64,000 nucleotides of DNA from assembly GCA_022925895.1 (NCBI GenBank), contig JAKSYS010000043.1, positions 62,001 through 126,000 on the forward strand, given 5' to 3'. Of the stretch, positions 1-10,235 are shown one piece after another. The notes beneath the pieces were generated by a model, which had not been told where the DNA came from, ran no database searches, and saw nothing but the letters and a program-made list of their open reading frames with translations. How positions within the stretch are numbered: position 1 is the stretch's first letter; every line of letters begins with the position of its first letter. The DNA comes from Fragilaria crotonensis (taxonomy: Eukaryota; Bacillariophyta; Fragilariophyceae; Fragilariales; Fragilariaceae). The position numbers were made by a program, and so were the translations under genes.

Positions 1-1270
1 ACGATGACGACGACTCTGGCAAGGGAAAGGGCAAGGGAGGAAAGAAGGGTGACGACGACGATGACGACCATGGTGACGACGACGATGACTGCGGTGATGA
101 CGACGATGATGACGACTCTGGGAAGGGCAAAGGCAAGGGAGGAAAGAAGGGTGACGATGACGACGACTCTGGCAAGGGAAAGGGCAAGGGAGGAAAGAAG
201 GGCGACGACGACGACGACTCTGGCAAGGGAAAGGGCAAGGGAGGAAAGAAGGGCGATGATGATGACGACGATCATGGTGATGATGATGACTGTGAAGACC
301 ATTGTGGTGATGACGATGACGATGACCACGGTGATGATGATGACTCAGGCAAGGGTAAGGGAGGAAAGAAGGGAGGTAAGGGTAAGGGAGGAAAGAAGGG
401 AGGCAAGGGCAAGGGGGGAAAGAAGGGAGGAAAGAAGGGTGACGATGACGACGACCACGGTGATGACGACGACGATGATTGCGGGGACGACGACGACGAT
501 GACGACTCTGGAAAGGGCAAGGGAAAGGGAGGAAAGAAGGGCGACGATGATGACGACTCTGGCGGGAAAAGGCAAGGGAGGAAAGAAGGGTGACGATGAT
601 GACGACTCTGGCAAGGGAAAGGAAAGGGAGGAAAGAAGGCGACGATGACGACGACTCTGGCAAGGGAAAGGGCAAGGGAGGAAAGAAGGGTGACGACGAC
701 GATGACGACCATGGTGACGACGACGATGACTGCGGTGATGACGACGATGATGACGACTCTGGGAAGGGCAAAGGCAAGGGAGGAAAGAAGGGTGACGATG
801 ACGACGACTCTGGCAAGGGAAAGGGCAAGGGAGGAAAGAAGGGCGACGACGACGACGACTCTGGCAAGGGAAAGGGCAAGGGAGGAAAGAAGGGCGACGA
901 CGACGACGACTCTGGCAAGGGAAAGGGCAAGGGAGGAAAGAAGGGAGATGATGACGACGACGATCATGGTGATGATGATGACTGTGAAGACCACTGTGGT
1001 GATGACGATGACGATGACGATGACCACGGTGATGATGACGACTCAGGCAAGGGTAAGGGAGGAAAGAAGGGAGGCAAGGGTAAGGGAGGCAAAGGAAAGG
1101 GAGGCAAGGGAAAGGGCAAGGGAGGAAAGAAAGGCGACGATGACGACGATCATGGTGATGACTACGTTGGTGATGATTACCACGGCGATGATGACGACGA
1201 TTGCGGTGATGATTGCGGCGATGATGATGACTCTGGTAAGGGCAAAGGCAAGGGAGGAAAGAAGGGTGAC
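1..1270. repeat. Higher-order tandem repeat in the Asp/Lys-Gly ORF, period about 641 nt
   Basis: The sequence from about 4 reappears nearly unchanged from about 645, including the internal order of acidic blocks (the ones ending in His-Gly and Cys-Gly) and basic blocks. The second copy holds one extra short unit. Inside each copy the basic unit is about 50-60 nt. A period of 641 rather than 642 nt reflects the small indels that also shift the frame. Confidence 0.8.
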
Positions 1271-1420
1271 GACGATGACAGTGGAAAGGGCAAGGGAGGA
1301 AAGAAGGGCGACGACGATGACAGTGGTTGCGACTGCTCGGCTTGCGATTGCCATGGAGAAGATGACTGCTATTGCACATGTGAGTGTGGAGAAAGTTCTG
1401 GAAAGGGCTCATCATCATAA
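1..1420 (+). CDS. Asp-rich / Lys-Gly repeat protein, 5' end outside window
   Basis: The frame alternates runs of 4-7 aspartates with a basic block of the form SGKGKGKGGKKG, repeated across the whole stretch. It ends in a cysteine-rich tail (CDCSACDCHGEDDCYCTCEC, then a Ser-Gly-Lys end) and stops at 1418-1420. The repeat frame is open from position 3 to about 590 and resumes in another frame from about 638 to 1420. Near 560-640 three small length differences from the repeat consensus break the frame, one after the other. This could be a real lesion, an assembly error in repeat DNA, or splicing. No folded domain is visible. Alternating polyanion and polycation blocks recall biomineral-associated or silaffin-like proteins of diatoms, but that is inference only. 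The Cys tail could bind metal or form disulfides. The start codon and any signal peptide lie outside the window. Confidence 0.6.
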
Positions 1421-1748
1421 GCTGGGTTACTTCAATCTCCTGTTCGTTTGAGTAAGACTTCCGGATTGGTTCATGCTCCCCCCGCCATCTGAGGGTTGGT
1501 CTGACGACTTCTGGGCAAGGCGTTTAAAGCACCTTGCTGTTACCAGAGGCGATCAAGGCCAGCTGTTACCACTAGTGAGCGGACGGCTAAGCGGACCACA
1601 TCCTTGTGTATTATACCTCGATGTGAGCCCATTCATAGATAGCATTAAGTTAGCGCCTTAAGTGAAGTACTTGGGCGTTAGAGTCGACCATGATATTACT
1701 TATGATGTATAAATATCACGCCCAGCATCTTGGACCCCAGCTGAGACA
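1421..1748. other. Intergenic region, no supported gene
   Basis: It holds a 62-codon ATG ORF (1473-1661, +) with no recognisable motif. The stretch is bounded by two convergent 3' ends, so 3' UTRs probably fill most of it. Confidence 0.5.
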
Positions 1749-2826
1749 TCAGTAAAACCAACCTGCCACCCCCACAAGGAAACTCTCAACACCCTTTTCT
1801 AACTCACCGACTTCGTTGTTTTCGTAGGCCTTGCGACATTGTTCTGATGTCGGACACGTCGTTTGAGTTAGAAGTACCTTCGGACGTCCTACCTTGGGTT
1901 TGCGGGCCAGGAGCCAATCACTTGGATAAGATCGATGCAATAAACATCCAGGCGCTTCTTGTTGAGGTGCAGCTCTCAAATGAAAGACAGGCTCAAATTC
2001 ATCCAAAAAGAGAGATTTTGCCTTGTCAGTCCCAAAGTTTTCACTGCTTGACAAACGAGCATTCAGGAGTACTACCAAGGTTCCCATTCCGACCTCGCGG
2101 CATATTTTATCAATAACTACCAACTCTTTCGGACCTGGCGCCACGAAGAGAGCAACTTCCGTCCCTTCCGGCAGTTTGAATGACCCACTACTTCCACCGC
2201 CCATTCCGTCGTCTTCTATTTCCGCTGCAAGTTTCGAGGCAAAACCCATAGGCTTCTGCTTTTGCTTCGCCGCACCAGCTTTCGTTCTTCTTCGATTCAT
2301 CGATAGGATACACGACGAAGCTGATGGATCACCTTGCCACTTTGCCTTTGCTACGTCGGCCAAATTCCCGTCGTTGAATACGACGGAAATGTGATTTCCT
2401 CCCAACGGTTGGAACATCTCGACAAAGAGACGAGCTAACTCTCGATCGGATGCCTGGAGCTGGTCCAAGGTGGGAAGTCCACCATCCTTGTCATCAGCAA
2501 CCATACGTCCCTTCTTTTTCGCTGCCTTCTCGACACCAAACTTGGTTCCTACCGGCATTTCAATGTCCATTCGAGACAATCGGGCCTTGAGCGCTTCTTG
2601 GACAGCGGCTCGACACTTGAGACCGCCTCCTGACATCGCGAGGCATGGACGGAGTGGGAGTTTGTGTATTGCCGGTCAACATTCTCAAGACGGACGAGGT
2701 ATCTCCTCGTCGTTGCCACGACGAAGCGAAAGCATCCGATTGAGGAAGTAGGAAGAGGAGTATGGAGACTGTTGCAAAAACGTGACGCAACACAAGTAAC
2801 AGCATAGTTTTCTTCCGCTCAGACAT
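1749..2826 (-). CDS. DUF1995-domain protein, probably plastid-targeted
   Basis: The main frame (2636 down to 1749) has the layout of DUF1995 / LPA3-like proteins: an N-terminal helix with ARLSRMDIEMPVG, a middle part with the nucleotide-binding-like stretch ALFVAPGPKELVVIDKI, then VVLLNARL and a C-terminal FHLRAAP...GCLLHRSYPSDW. Family members in algae and plants act in the chloroplast and some are linked to photosystem assembly. Upstream in another frame (ATG at 2826) lies a hydrophobic signal sequence ending PQSDAFASSW, which resembles the diatom bipartite plastid signal with Phe after the cleavage site. A 76-nt GT-AG intron at 2616-2691 would join the two in frame (GDTSS then CRAAVQE). 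That join is my inference; the alternative is a start at the internal ATG at 2636 with no targeting signal. Confidence 0.65.
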
Positions 2827-2975
2827 ATGGTTCAATTCACACCAGATTAACAGACTAAGGTCATGTACGAGTCTGCTCCAGAACCAGAACAGCGTTCGTC
2901 CTACAATTTGGAAGAAAAATTAGAAGCGTTCGAGTGTCAACAAGGGTTAATAATGACGGAGGTTTCGTTAGCCTT
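2827..2975. promoter_or_regulatory. Upstream region of the DUF1995 gene
   Basis: Short stretch between the proposed start of the minus-strand gene and the 280-bp tandem repeat. It probably holds the promoter; no motif is recognisable. Confidence 0.3.
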
Positions 2976-3491
2976 GACACTCGCCTACCCACTGTTGGTT
3001 CCGTCGGTTTTCCGCGTGGAAATTGGATCGCACTTTCTCCCCGAGGGACGAATAGACAATAGACCAGGAGGTTTCGGAATATCTTCTTTTCGACGCTTAT
3101 GTCGACCGACATGAAAATAAGTGAAAACGGTTACGACGACTTTAGTGATTTCCTACGGAATTTCGCATTTGACATACAAACTAAATATTTTTATTCAATA
3201 GATGGTAAACCTATCTAAATTCGCAGTAAGCATGGAATAGTAGAAATGTACGTACGACACTCGCCTACCCACTGTTGGTTCCGTCGGTTTTCCGCGTGGA
3301 AATTGGATCGCACTTTCTCCCCGAGGGACGAATAGACAATAGACCAGGAGGTTTCGGAATATCTTCTTTTCGACGCTTATGTCGACCGACATGAAAATAA
3401 GTGAAAACGGTTACGACGACTTTAGTGATTTCCTACGGAATTTCGCATTTGACATACAAACTAAATATTTTTATTCAATAGATGGTAAACC
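2976..3491. repeat. 280-bp tandem duplication, second copy split by the retroelement
   Basis: Copy 1 is 2976-3255. Copy 2 starts at 3256, is interrupted after 3491 by the retroelement, and finishes at 13264-13310. Both begin GACACTCGCC. The junction GGTAAACCTATCTAAATTC is intact in copy 1 (about 3204-3222). In copy 2 its left half lies at the element's left end and its right half just after the element's right end. Small ORFs on both strands show no protein signature. Confidence 0.9.
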
Positions 3492-3925
3492 TCCGCGTAC
3501 CTACAGGTCAAGATGGATACTGGGGCACAAGAGACAGTACACCGGTAACTTATAATATATGTTGATTCGATTCACTCCTTTTCTACTACGTCTGACACAT
3601 GCACCGCTTTGCAAAAAAGGTTCTATCATGACGTAGTAGTGGCCATCGGTGGTCCACAGATCATGTGCCAACAATACTTCTGTTGCTGGACTACAGAAAA
3701 GGAACAAGACAGATTTTGTCCGTGAGTTACACACCAAGCCATCAGGTTACGTGAAGGCTGCCTTTACCGATGGAAACCAGTTACTGAGAAGTGATCAGTT
3801 ACCAGTTACTCATCAAAAGGGCAGCAGGACGACACACCGTTCACTCTTTTTGGCTCTAGCCTTTATCTTCGGACCGTACATCCAAGGCCTATCGCTAGCG
3901 AAGCCATCAAGCAGTTTTTATTTTC
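3490..3925 (+). repeat. A1 terminal repeat of the retroelement
   Basis: Nearly identical to 12289-12722 (A2), differing by a two-base length change in a T run. It begins CCTCCGCGTACC and ends in a TTTTTATTTTC tract. It should hold the element's promoter and leader. Confidence 0.88.
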
Positions 3926-3942
3926 AAGCAGTTTCATTGACC

Positions 3943-6552
3943 ATGTCTGACGCCGATTCCGTGTTGGACTCACTCATGGATGACGCCACTGGCGTCTCTT
4001 TTGTGGTTGTAGCGGGTGAGCGTGATTCTCTCCCTCCCTCGCCTTCCTTGGCGGCGGCTCGTGTGGCGGGGGTTGTGAGTGGTGTTCAAGGTACGAAGTC
4101 GGGGGGGAAATTGTATTCTGTTGTTAGCGTCACGGGTTCCGATCGTTCGCTTTGTTTTGGTGTTATTGGTTCCGGCGGAGCTTCGTTTTGCATCAAGAAA
4201 GGATGTGCCATAAGGTCGCATGATGATATGAAGATTTCGTTCCAAGGCAAGGAAGTGACGTGCATGTTTATCTGCCGCGGGGGAAGTGGAAACACCAATA
4301 TCTACTCGGATCCATGTGTAGAGGAGGAACGAGTTCCAGAGTCTGTCAGGAGAGGATGGTTGACGCAGCAGAAGACGCTTGGAGAATGGGGGCGAGCGTT
4401 TAGAGCCGTAGAAAATGCGGATGATGCCAAGGCATCTATGGAAGAGATAAAGAAAGAAGTCTCTTTCCTGAATGATACATCAAACTTCCGAACGCCTTCT
4501 AAGAAGCGCAAAGAAGGGATGATGAGCGGTGAAGGAAGGGGGTCGTTGGGAAACATCGAATTTGTGGGACATGTTCGAACCCTCCCGGAGGATTTGTCAA
4601 AGGAGCTGGACGAGGTCATTGGTAGCGCCATGGCCAAAGGGCTATTGACCAGGATTGTGGCGCGATTGGAGTCAAGCATGGTAATGCAAGGATCAGCGTT
4701 AGAGGCGGTGGCAGAGTCGGCGTATAAGCGATTCTTAACCAACGAGAAAGACTTGCGAGCCGTGTCGGGAGCGGTGCAGAATGTCCAGACTACGGTGGGA
4801 CAGCCCATAGAGTTGGACTCCAGATTTGATGCACCCACACTCTGGAGTTCTACGTCATTCGTGGCGGAAGAAGTCATTAGAGTGACATCTAACTTGGCAT
4901 CATTGGAAAACGACTTGATGCCTATGAAAGCCACGCTGCGTGCAGTCAACGAAGAGTGCAGTCGATTGGGTAAGTCAGGACAATCTGACAAGATGCTAAA
5001 GGTGCTGGTGATGGTCTCTACCAAGGTCAAAGAAGCGTCAAACGAGATTGTGATGTTGAAGGCCAAGGTATCAGAACTGGAATCAGGGATGGTGGCTGCA
5101 AATCTGATCGAAGGGAGAGGATCTCGGGGAAGGAGAGCATCTTCTAGAAAGGTGGGAGATGAAATGGACGAGCTCATGGACATGTTTGACTCAAGTTACG
5201 TGGAGAAAGAAGATAGAGAGTTTGTGACACTGGAGAAGGAGGCTGAACCAGGTCGAGCAGGTTCCAGGGAAGTTGAGTCAATGCTCAGGAAGCTCGCGTC
5301 TGATTTAAAGTTGCTCACGTCAGATGTTGGGTTGCTTAAGGCCGGTGCAGAAGACAAGTCGGTGAAGTTTGCCGGACTTGGATGGCGCTCAATTCTGGAT
5401 TGTCAGGAGTGGATCAAGGGAAATTTCCCGAGCTATAGATACGGGTTGATTATGGACCCGTTGTTGATGCTGGATCGGGTTTTCGGATCAGACGATGCAG
5501 AGGCTGACAGTCAATTCAAGACTCTGGAGTCACGCGTGAAGTTGAAGATTGCAACTGGTGCGGAGGCGGCGGCAATTAAGGCTTTATACTTCAAACGCCC
5601 ACGACTATTTCACAAGGGACAGGTGTCCATGTCGACAGATCGCCACAAGTCCAAGTTGAACAAGCTCACAGACCACAAGGTGTGGAAAGCAGGAGGGGAG
5701 GGTGTCCACAATTACATCGTTCAGCGAATGAACTTGTTGCTTTCTACAATCTCCCAGGATATTGGTCACGTCTTTGGTGGCGATCCAAAAGCACAATTAT
5801 TGGCGACAATGTGTTTGAATGCAACTATCACATTCGTGACTCAGCTGCTCGCATTTGTGGATACCATTTACGACAAGTTGGTGGTATCCTCGAAGTTCAC
5901 GGCAGAACAAGGGTGGTCTTTGACGATGAAGATCCTCGACAGAATCTGCGAAGACTTGTTTGGCCCGAAGGAAGGGGTGGCTGTAGCCATGAACGTGGAA
6001 GACCCAGCTTCGATTTGCGCCCATATGCTGTGGTCGTGTTTCAAAACGCATGATATCATGACCACTTATATGGAGTTCAACTTCGAGAATCATCCGGCAA
6101 TCTCAGCGGAATACGTAAAATTTCTGGCTACTAACTCTGGATTCGACAAGGTGGAACGTTTGGAAGGTGTGGTCTCGGGAATGAAAACCCAGGTGGATAA
6201 AGCAGGGTCAGAAGCGACAAAGGCTCGGACCATCGCTGACGGGGCAGCAAGTGCTGGGTCTGCGGCGGCGAAGGCTGTCGCGGAATTGGCTAAACGAGTT
6301 GGAAAGTTGGAGGATAGGGGAACAGGTGACAAGGAGGAGCACACCGGAAACATGACTGAACACAAATCAGACAGGAGTGGCAGGGTTGAGAGTAATGTTA
6401 GTAGCAGCAGGATTGACGCTACTACTAGATCTACGACTGTGAAGCTCCCTCTGGTGTTTTTGAGTCATGAACAAAGTACAGGAGGGCTCTCTACTAGCAG
6501 TGCTGGTACCTTGGAAGATGCAACTTATCAGCGTCTGAAGGTCTGCAAATGA
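3943..6552 (+). CDS. Retroelement ORF1, gag-like structural protein
   Basis: The frame is about 870 codons from the ATG at 3943, just after the A1 repeat; it is open further upstream through A1, but this ATG begins the non-repeat part. The start is acidic (MSDADSVLDSLMDDATG). The middle is rich in predicted coiled-coil heptads, with a compact region near the centre of the frame that carries a basic SKLNKLTDHKVWKAG stretch. A second coiled coil near the C-terminus holds alanine-rich heptads (ATKARTIADGAASAGSAAAK). No zinc knuckle is seen. Position and size fit the first ORF of DIRS-order elements, which probably packages the RNA. The role is inferred from position, not from homology. Confidence 0.65.
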   Translation: MSDADSVLDSLMDDATGVSFVVVAGERDSLPPSPSLAAARVAGVVSGVQGTKSGGKLYSVVSVTGSDRSLCFGVIGSGGASFCIKKGCAIRSHDDMKISFQGKEVTCMFICRGGSGNTNIYSDPCVEEERVPESVRRGWLTQQKTLGEWGRAFRAVENADDAKASMEEIKKEVSFLNDTSNFRTPSKKRKEGMMSGEGRGSLGNIEFVGHVRTLPEDLSKELDEVIGSAMAKGLLTRIVARLESSMVMQGSALEAVAESAYKRFLTNEKDLRAVSGAVQNVQTTVGQPIELDSRFDAPTLWSSTSFVAEEVIRVTSNLASLENDLMPMKATLRAVNEECSRLGKSGQSDKMLKVLVMVSTKVKEASNEIVMLKAKVSELESGMVAANLIEGRGSRGRRASSRKVGDEMDELMDMFDSSYVEKEDREFVTLEKEAEPGRAGSREVESMLRKLASDLKLLTSDVGLLKAGAEDKSVKFAGLGWRSILDCQEWIKGNFPSYRYGLIMDPLLMLDRVFGSDDAEADSQFKTLESRVKLKIATGAEAAAIKALYFKRPRLFHKGQVSMSTDRHKSKLNKLTDHKVWKAGGEGVHNYIVQRMNLLLSTISQDIGHVFGGDPKAQLLATMCLNATITFVTQLLAFVDTIYDKLVVSSKFTAEQGWSLTMKILDRICEDLFGPKEGVAVAMNVEDPASICAHMLWSCFKTHDIMTTYMEFNFENHPAISAEYVKFLATNSGFDKVERLEGVVSGMKTQVDKAGSEATKARTIADGAASAGSAAAKAVAELAKRVGKLEDRGTGDKEEHTGNMTEHKSDRSGRVESNVSSSRIDATTRSTTVKLPLVFLSHEQSTGGLSTSSAGTLEDATYQRLKVCK

Positions 6553-6579
6553 GGACACAGAGAAGCTTTTGTAGAGAAA

Positions 6580-8883
6580 GTGTGTGGTGTGAGCTTTGAA
6601 GGGCTCCCGGTGTGGTTGTGGAGCATGAGGCTTGCTGAATGGTCAACCATTTACATTACTGATACGGACGACCTCAAGCTTCGACAGCATCACCTGACGA
6701 CGTGGGAGTTTGCACGATCAAAAGTGGCAATAGTGGATGCGAAGGCGGTGGGAACACTGCTAATGGATATGTGGCTGGTAAGTGGTTCACTGGCGTTCGT
6801 GACGAGTGCGATCGGACCACTGGGGACACCCAAACTGGCATGGATGTCGGAAGGCGGACGCCGGAAGCCATCATTGGCGGACGGCTGGGAATGGATGCAC
6901 GTATCGCACGCAATGGTCGGGGGGGTCACCAAGGCAACTGGGATATTTGGGTCGGTCGGGATGGCGCCGATAGAGATTCTCAAAGATCCAATTCGTCGAA
7001 CAATTGGCCATGTGATTAAGTACTCCGAACGCCCAACACCGTGTGAGTTGCCGGTGTCTGGGCTACGGCACTACACAATTGAGGACCGGTTGTCGCTTCA
7101 TCATCTTCATCTGCCTGTTGTTTTTGCCAGTGGATTTTCGCGGACCGGATGGGGACACCGTCGGCTTGTGAACGCGGAGCTGGAACACGCGTTTGATTTG
7201 CCTAGTTTCGTCTCGTGGGAGTCCCTCAAGGGTGCAAAGGTTGTCCCCATTCACCTCTGTCGCGTAGTTATGGATGGCGCGTTAAAAACGTTGGGGGGGG
7301 CGGTTCAGGGGCGGGGAGCAGCACGAGCAAGGAAGACGAAGGTCGTTACCCCGACAGCAGAAGTCGGGCCTGTCGTCTCTCCACTCCCATTGGATGAGCC
7401 CTGCTGGTTGCCCCAGATGAAGAAATGGCTTCCGGGAACATGGACCGACACTTCCATTGCAGATAAAGCCGTCAAGTCGGACAATGCGGCGGTGGATTTC
7501 CATCCATGGAATCAGCGTATCATGTTGATTCTCCCGTGTACCTCGGCAACTATTGTGTCAATGGAGGAATTGGCTTTGAGAATGTGGCGTCGCCGTTTGA
7601 CCATGTCGTTTTTACAGTACCTGACACGGCGACATGGAGCTAGCTGGGCCCTTAATGTGGTGGGCGCCACCGATTCTGGCAAGCGTAAGAGGGTTCTTGC
7701 CCTATCAGGGCACGGGCCGGCGAACAAGGCGGGGGGTATTAGGGATATCGACCTATCGGAGTTAGGCCGGGATCTTAAAAGGGGGCGATTGATATTAAGG
7801 CAGGTGTTGCGGAGCAAGTGGTGGGAGTGGTCATATGGATCATCCCTTTTCTTTTGGCGATGGAACGGTGCTGAGCAAGTCGCAGCGGCTCGCGACGGGA
7901 TGCGGATGTACGTTCAGAGTCAGTTGCCTGTCGGACGAAAGCGTCAAAAAGTTAGGCTCAAACCGGAGGTGCAAGCTTTAGTGGCTGAAAAAATTGAAGC
8001 GATGTGCAAGCGATACTACTTGGAATCATCAGGGCATGTGGCTAATTCTCTCGACTACTTCGCAGTGCCAAAAGGCGATGACGATATCCGGGTGGTCTTT
8101 GACGGTTCATCTTGTGGTTTAAATAAAACACTTTGGGCGCCAAATTTCTTTTTGCCGACAGCTAATTCGGCTTTAATGTTGATGACGTTCGGGACATGGA
8201 TGGCGGACATGGACTTTGGGGAAATGTTTCATAACTTTCCTATGGAAGAGAGGATGCGGCGCTGCTCTGGGGTTGAGTTTGATACAAACACTCCGGGAGG
8301 CGGGAGGATGACAAAATTATTCAGGTGGACACGATTGTTCATGGGTATGCGACCAAGCCCATATAATGCCGTTCGGTATTATTATTGGGGAGAGGAATTC
8401 GCGCGAGGGGATCCATCGCTGCTCAAGAATCCAATGGGCTACGATTGTGTCCGACTGAACCTACCTGGAATGAATGACTATGATCCTATGCTGCCAAAAG
8501 TGATGAAATGGCGGTCAGACTTAAACGTGGTGGCAGGGGATGTGCTGACATTTGTTGACGATGTGCGAATCACGGGGTACTCAAAAGAGAACTGCCATGA
8601 GGTGCATCGCCAGTTTGCGAGCAGAGTCCAGTACCTAGGGATGCAGGATGCACCCAGAAAGTTTCGACCTCCATCACAGGCGCAAGCGGGAGCTTGGACC
8701 GGCACCATTTTTAAGATCACGCCGGACTCTATCTCCAAGTCGGTGTCACAGGAAAAATGGGAAAAAGGAAAACTCATATTAGCACAGTTGCGGGTTATGT
8801 TGGAGGCAGAGAAGGGCGGTCGTCGACCGAAAGCGTCTGGAAAAGGAGACGGGGTTCTTAAACCATCTTGCCATGACATTTGA
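6580..8883 (+). CDS. Retroelement ORF2, reverse transcriptase
   Basis: The second half of this frame has the reverse transcriptase core: VVFDGSSCGLNKTLWAPNFF, then the palm A motif WMADMDFGEMFHNFPM, an aromatic-rich FRWTRLFMGMRPSPYNAVRY, and the catalytic LTFVDDVRITG. The FVDD form and the following KENCHEVHRQFASRVQYLGMQ stretch are typical of DIRS-order enzymes. The first half (about 350 codons) is not recognised. It overlaps the next ORF by 11 nt, and such short overlaps are usual between ORFs of these elements. Confidence 0.82.
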   Translation: MCGVSFEGLPVWLWSMRLAEWSTIYITDTDDLKLRQHHLTTWEFARSKVAIVDAKAVGTLLMDMWLVSGSLAFVTSAIGPLGTPKLAWMSEGGRRKPSLADGWEWMHVSHAMVGGVTKATGIFGSVGMAPIEILKDPIRRTIGHVIKYSERPTPCELPVSGLRHYTIEDRLSLHHLHLPVVFASGFSRTGWGHRRLVNAELEHAFDLPSFVSWESLKGAKVVPIHLCRVVMDGALKTLGGAVQGRGAARARKTKVVTPTAEVGPVVSPLPLDEPCWLPQMKKWLPGTWTDTSIADKAVKSDNAAVDFHPWNQRIMLILPCTSATIVSMEELALRMWRRRLTMSFLQYLTRRHGASWALNVVGATDSGKRKRVLALSGHGPANKAGGIRDIDLSELGRDLKRGRLILRQVLRSKWWEWSYGSSLFFWRWNGAEQVAAARDGMRMYVQSQLPVGRKRQKVRLKPEVQALVAEKIEAMCKRYYLESSGHVANSLDYFAVPKGDDDIRVVFDGSSCGLNKTLWAPNFFLPTANSALMLMTFGTWMADMDFGEMFHNFPMEERMRRCSGVEFDTNTPGGGRMTKLFRWTRLFMGMRPSPYNAVRYYYWGEEFARGDPSLLKNPMGYDCVRLNLPGMNDYDPMLPKVMKWRSDLNVVAGDVLTFVDDVRITGYSKENCHEVHRQFASRVQYLGMQDAPRKFRPPSQAQAGAWTGTIFKITPDSISKSVSQEKWEKGKLILAQLRVMLEAEKGGRRPKASGKGDGVLKPSCHDI

Positions 8884-10219
8884 GGTGGTAACACCATACC
8901 TGAAGGGGTTTTACTTGACGTTAAATTCTTGGAGGTCTAAACGTGACGAGGGTGACTGGAGAATGTCAGACAAAAGGTGGAAGCGCATGCTGTTCGCACA
9001 ATTTGAAAGAGGGGAAATATCGGAAACGGAGTTGGACATCGAATTGTTTGGAAAGGAGGAGAGGTCTGTTCCTCAAACTGTGACGGCAAGCATAAGTTTG
9101 GTTGAGGATGTGAAAGCGCTGGAGCTGATTTTTAATCCTCAGCGGGTGTCGGTAGTCGGAGTCAGGTCCAAACAAATAATAACTGTCATTTATGGGTTTG
9201 GCGATGCGTCAGGAACCGGACTTGGAGCTACATTTACATGCGGGTCGGGACTGAATTTTCGCGTTGGAGTGTGGGGATCCAGGGAAGATCCGGAGTCGTC
9301 AAATTGGAAGGAATTCACTAACGTGGTGGAGTCGTTGGAAGAGGAAGGGGCGGAGGGCAATCTGGACCGCGCAGAAGTGTTTATGTTCACGGACAATTCC
9401 ACTGTTGAGTCCTGCGTGTCACGAGGGTCGTCATCATCTCCAAAGCTCCTGGAGTTGGTGGTCCGGATTCAAGCGCTGTCAATGAGAGTGGGGATAAAGA
9501 TCCACGTATTCCATATCGCCGGAACCAGGATGATAGCGCAAGGTACTGATGGCGTTTCTAGAGGCTTTTTGGGACAAGGGGTTATGGATGGCGCAATGAT
9601 GAGCGCTTTCGTGCCGATACATTTATCTGCGATGGAAAGATCGCCACTGGATCTAGTCCCATGGATTAGATCATGGGCGGGAAAGGAGACAACCATTCTG
9701 ACCGAGATGGGCTGGTTCCAAGAAGGGCACGATGTGGAAGGGTGGAAGATTGGGGAGGATGGGTTCTCCCGCCCTGAGATAGCGAGGGATGGAAAGACAT
9801 ACGTGTGGGCGCCGGCTCCAATGGCAGCAGAGGTGGCGTTAGCCGAGATGAGAAAAGCAAGAATCAAGCGTCAGAAATCAGCCCACGTATTCGTTTGTCC
9901 TCGTTTGTGTACTGGTCAATGGGTGCGGCACTTGTACAAAGCGGCTGATTTTGTGTTTGAAGTCCCGGTGGGCTCAGAGATGTGGTCCAGCTCCATGCAT
10001 GAACCATTGCTAATCGGTATTCTTTTTCCGTTCATCAGGGTCAAGCCATGGCAATTGCGAGGAAGTCCTAAGATGTACGCAGTGGGAAGGCAATTGCGTC
10101 AAGTGTTCAAAGAAACGCCAGTGGACGCAAGCAATCTTTTGCGCGAATTTTGGGCATGCTGTATCAACCTCAAAGATATGTCAGAACTTGTGGTGCGGAA
10201 GTTGTTATACTTCAAGTAG
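8873..10219 (+). CDS. Retroelement ORF3, RNase H domain and C-terminal region
   Basis: The stretch YGFGDASGTGLGATFTCG, the acidic MFTDNSTVES, and the histidine-bearing KIHVFHIAGTRMIAQGTDG have the order of a DIRS-type RNase H, whose role is removal of the RNA template during element copying. The C-terminal third is not recognised; it is rich in aromatic and basic residues and may be a linker to the recombinase part. The frame overlaps both neighbours slightly, so expression is probably coupled. Confidence 0.75.
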   Translation: MTFEVVTPYLKGFYLTLNSWRSKRDEGDWRMSDKRWKRMLFAQFERGEISETELDIELFGKEERSVPQTVTASISLVEDVKALELIFNPQRVSVVGVRSKQIITVIYGFGDASGTGLGATFTCGSGLNFRVGVWGSREDPESSNWKEFTNVVESLEEEGAEGNLDRAEVFMFTDNSTVESCVSRGSSSSPKLLELVVRIQALSMRVGIKIHVFHIAGTRMIAQGTDGVSRGFLGQGVMDGAMMSAFVPIHLSAMERSPLDLVPWIRSWAGKETTILTEMGWFQEGHDVEGWKIGEDGFSRPEIARDGKTYVWAPAPMAAEVALAEMRKARIKRQKSAHVFVCPRLCTGQWVRHLYKAADFVFEVPVGSEMWSSSMHEPLLIGILFPFIRVKPWQLRGSPKMYAVGRQLRQVFKETPVDASNLLREFWACCINLKDMSELVVRKLLYFK

Positions 10220-10235
10220 TTTGCCACCTTTCTAC

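Noticed and set aside
272-1418. Long minus-strand frames opposite the Asp/Lys-Gly repeat
   Set aside because: They are the reverse reading of the same repeat (Ser/Pro/Val-rich) and have no independent protein signature.
2861-3392. Paired small ORFs in the 280-bp tandem copies
   Set aside because: The repeated frame is present only because the DNA is duplicated; no motif and different ends in the two copies.
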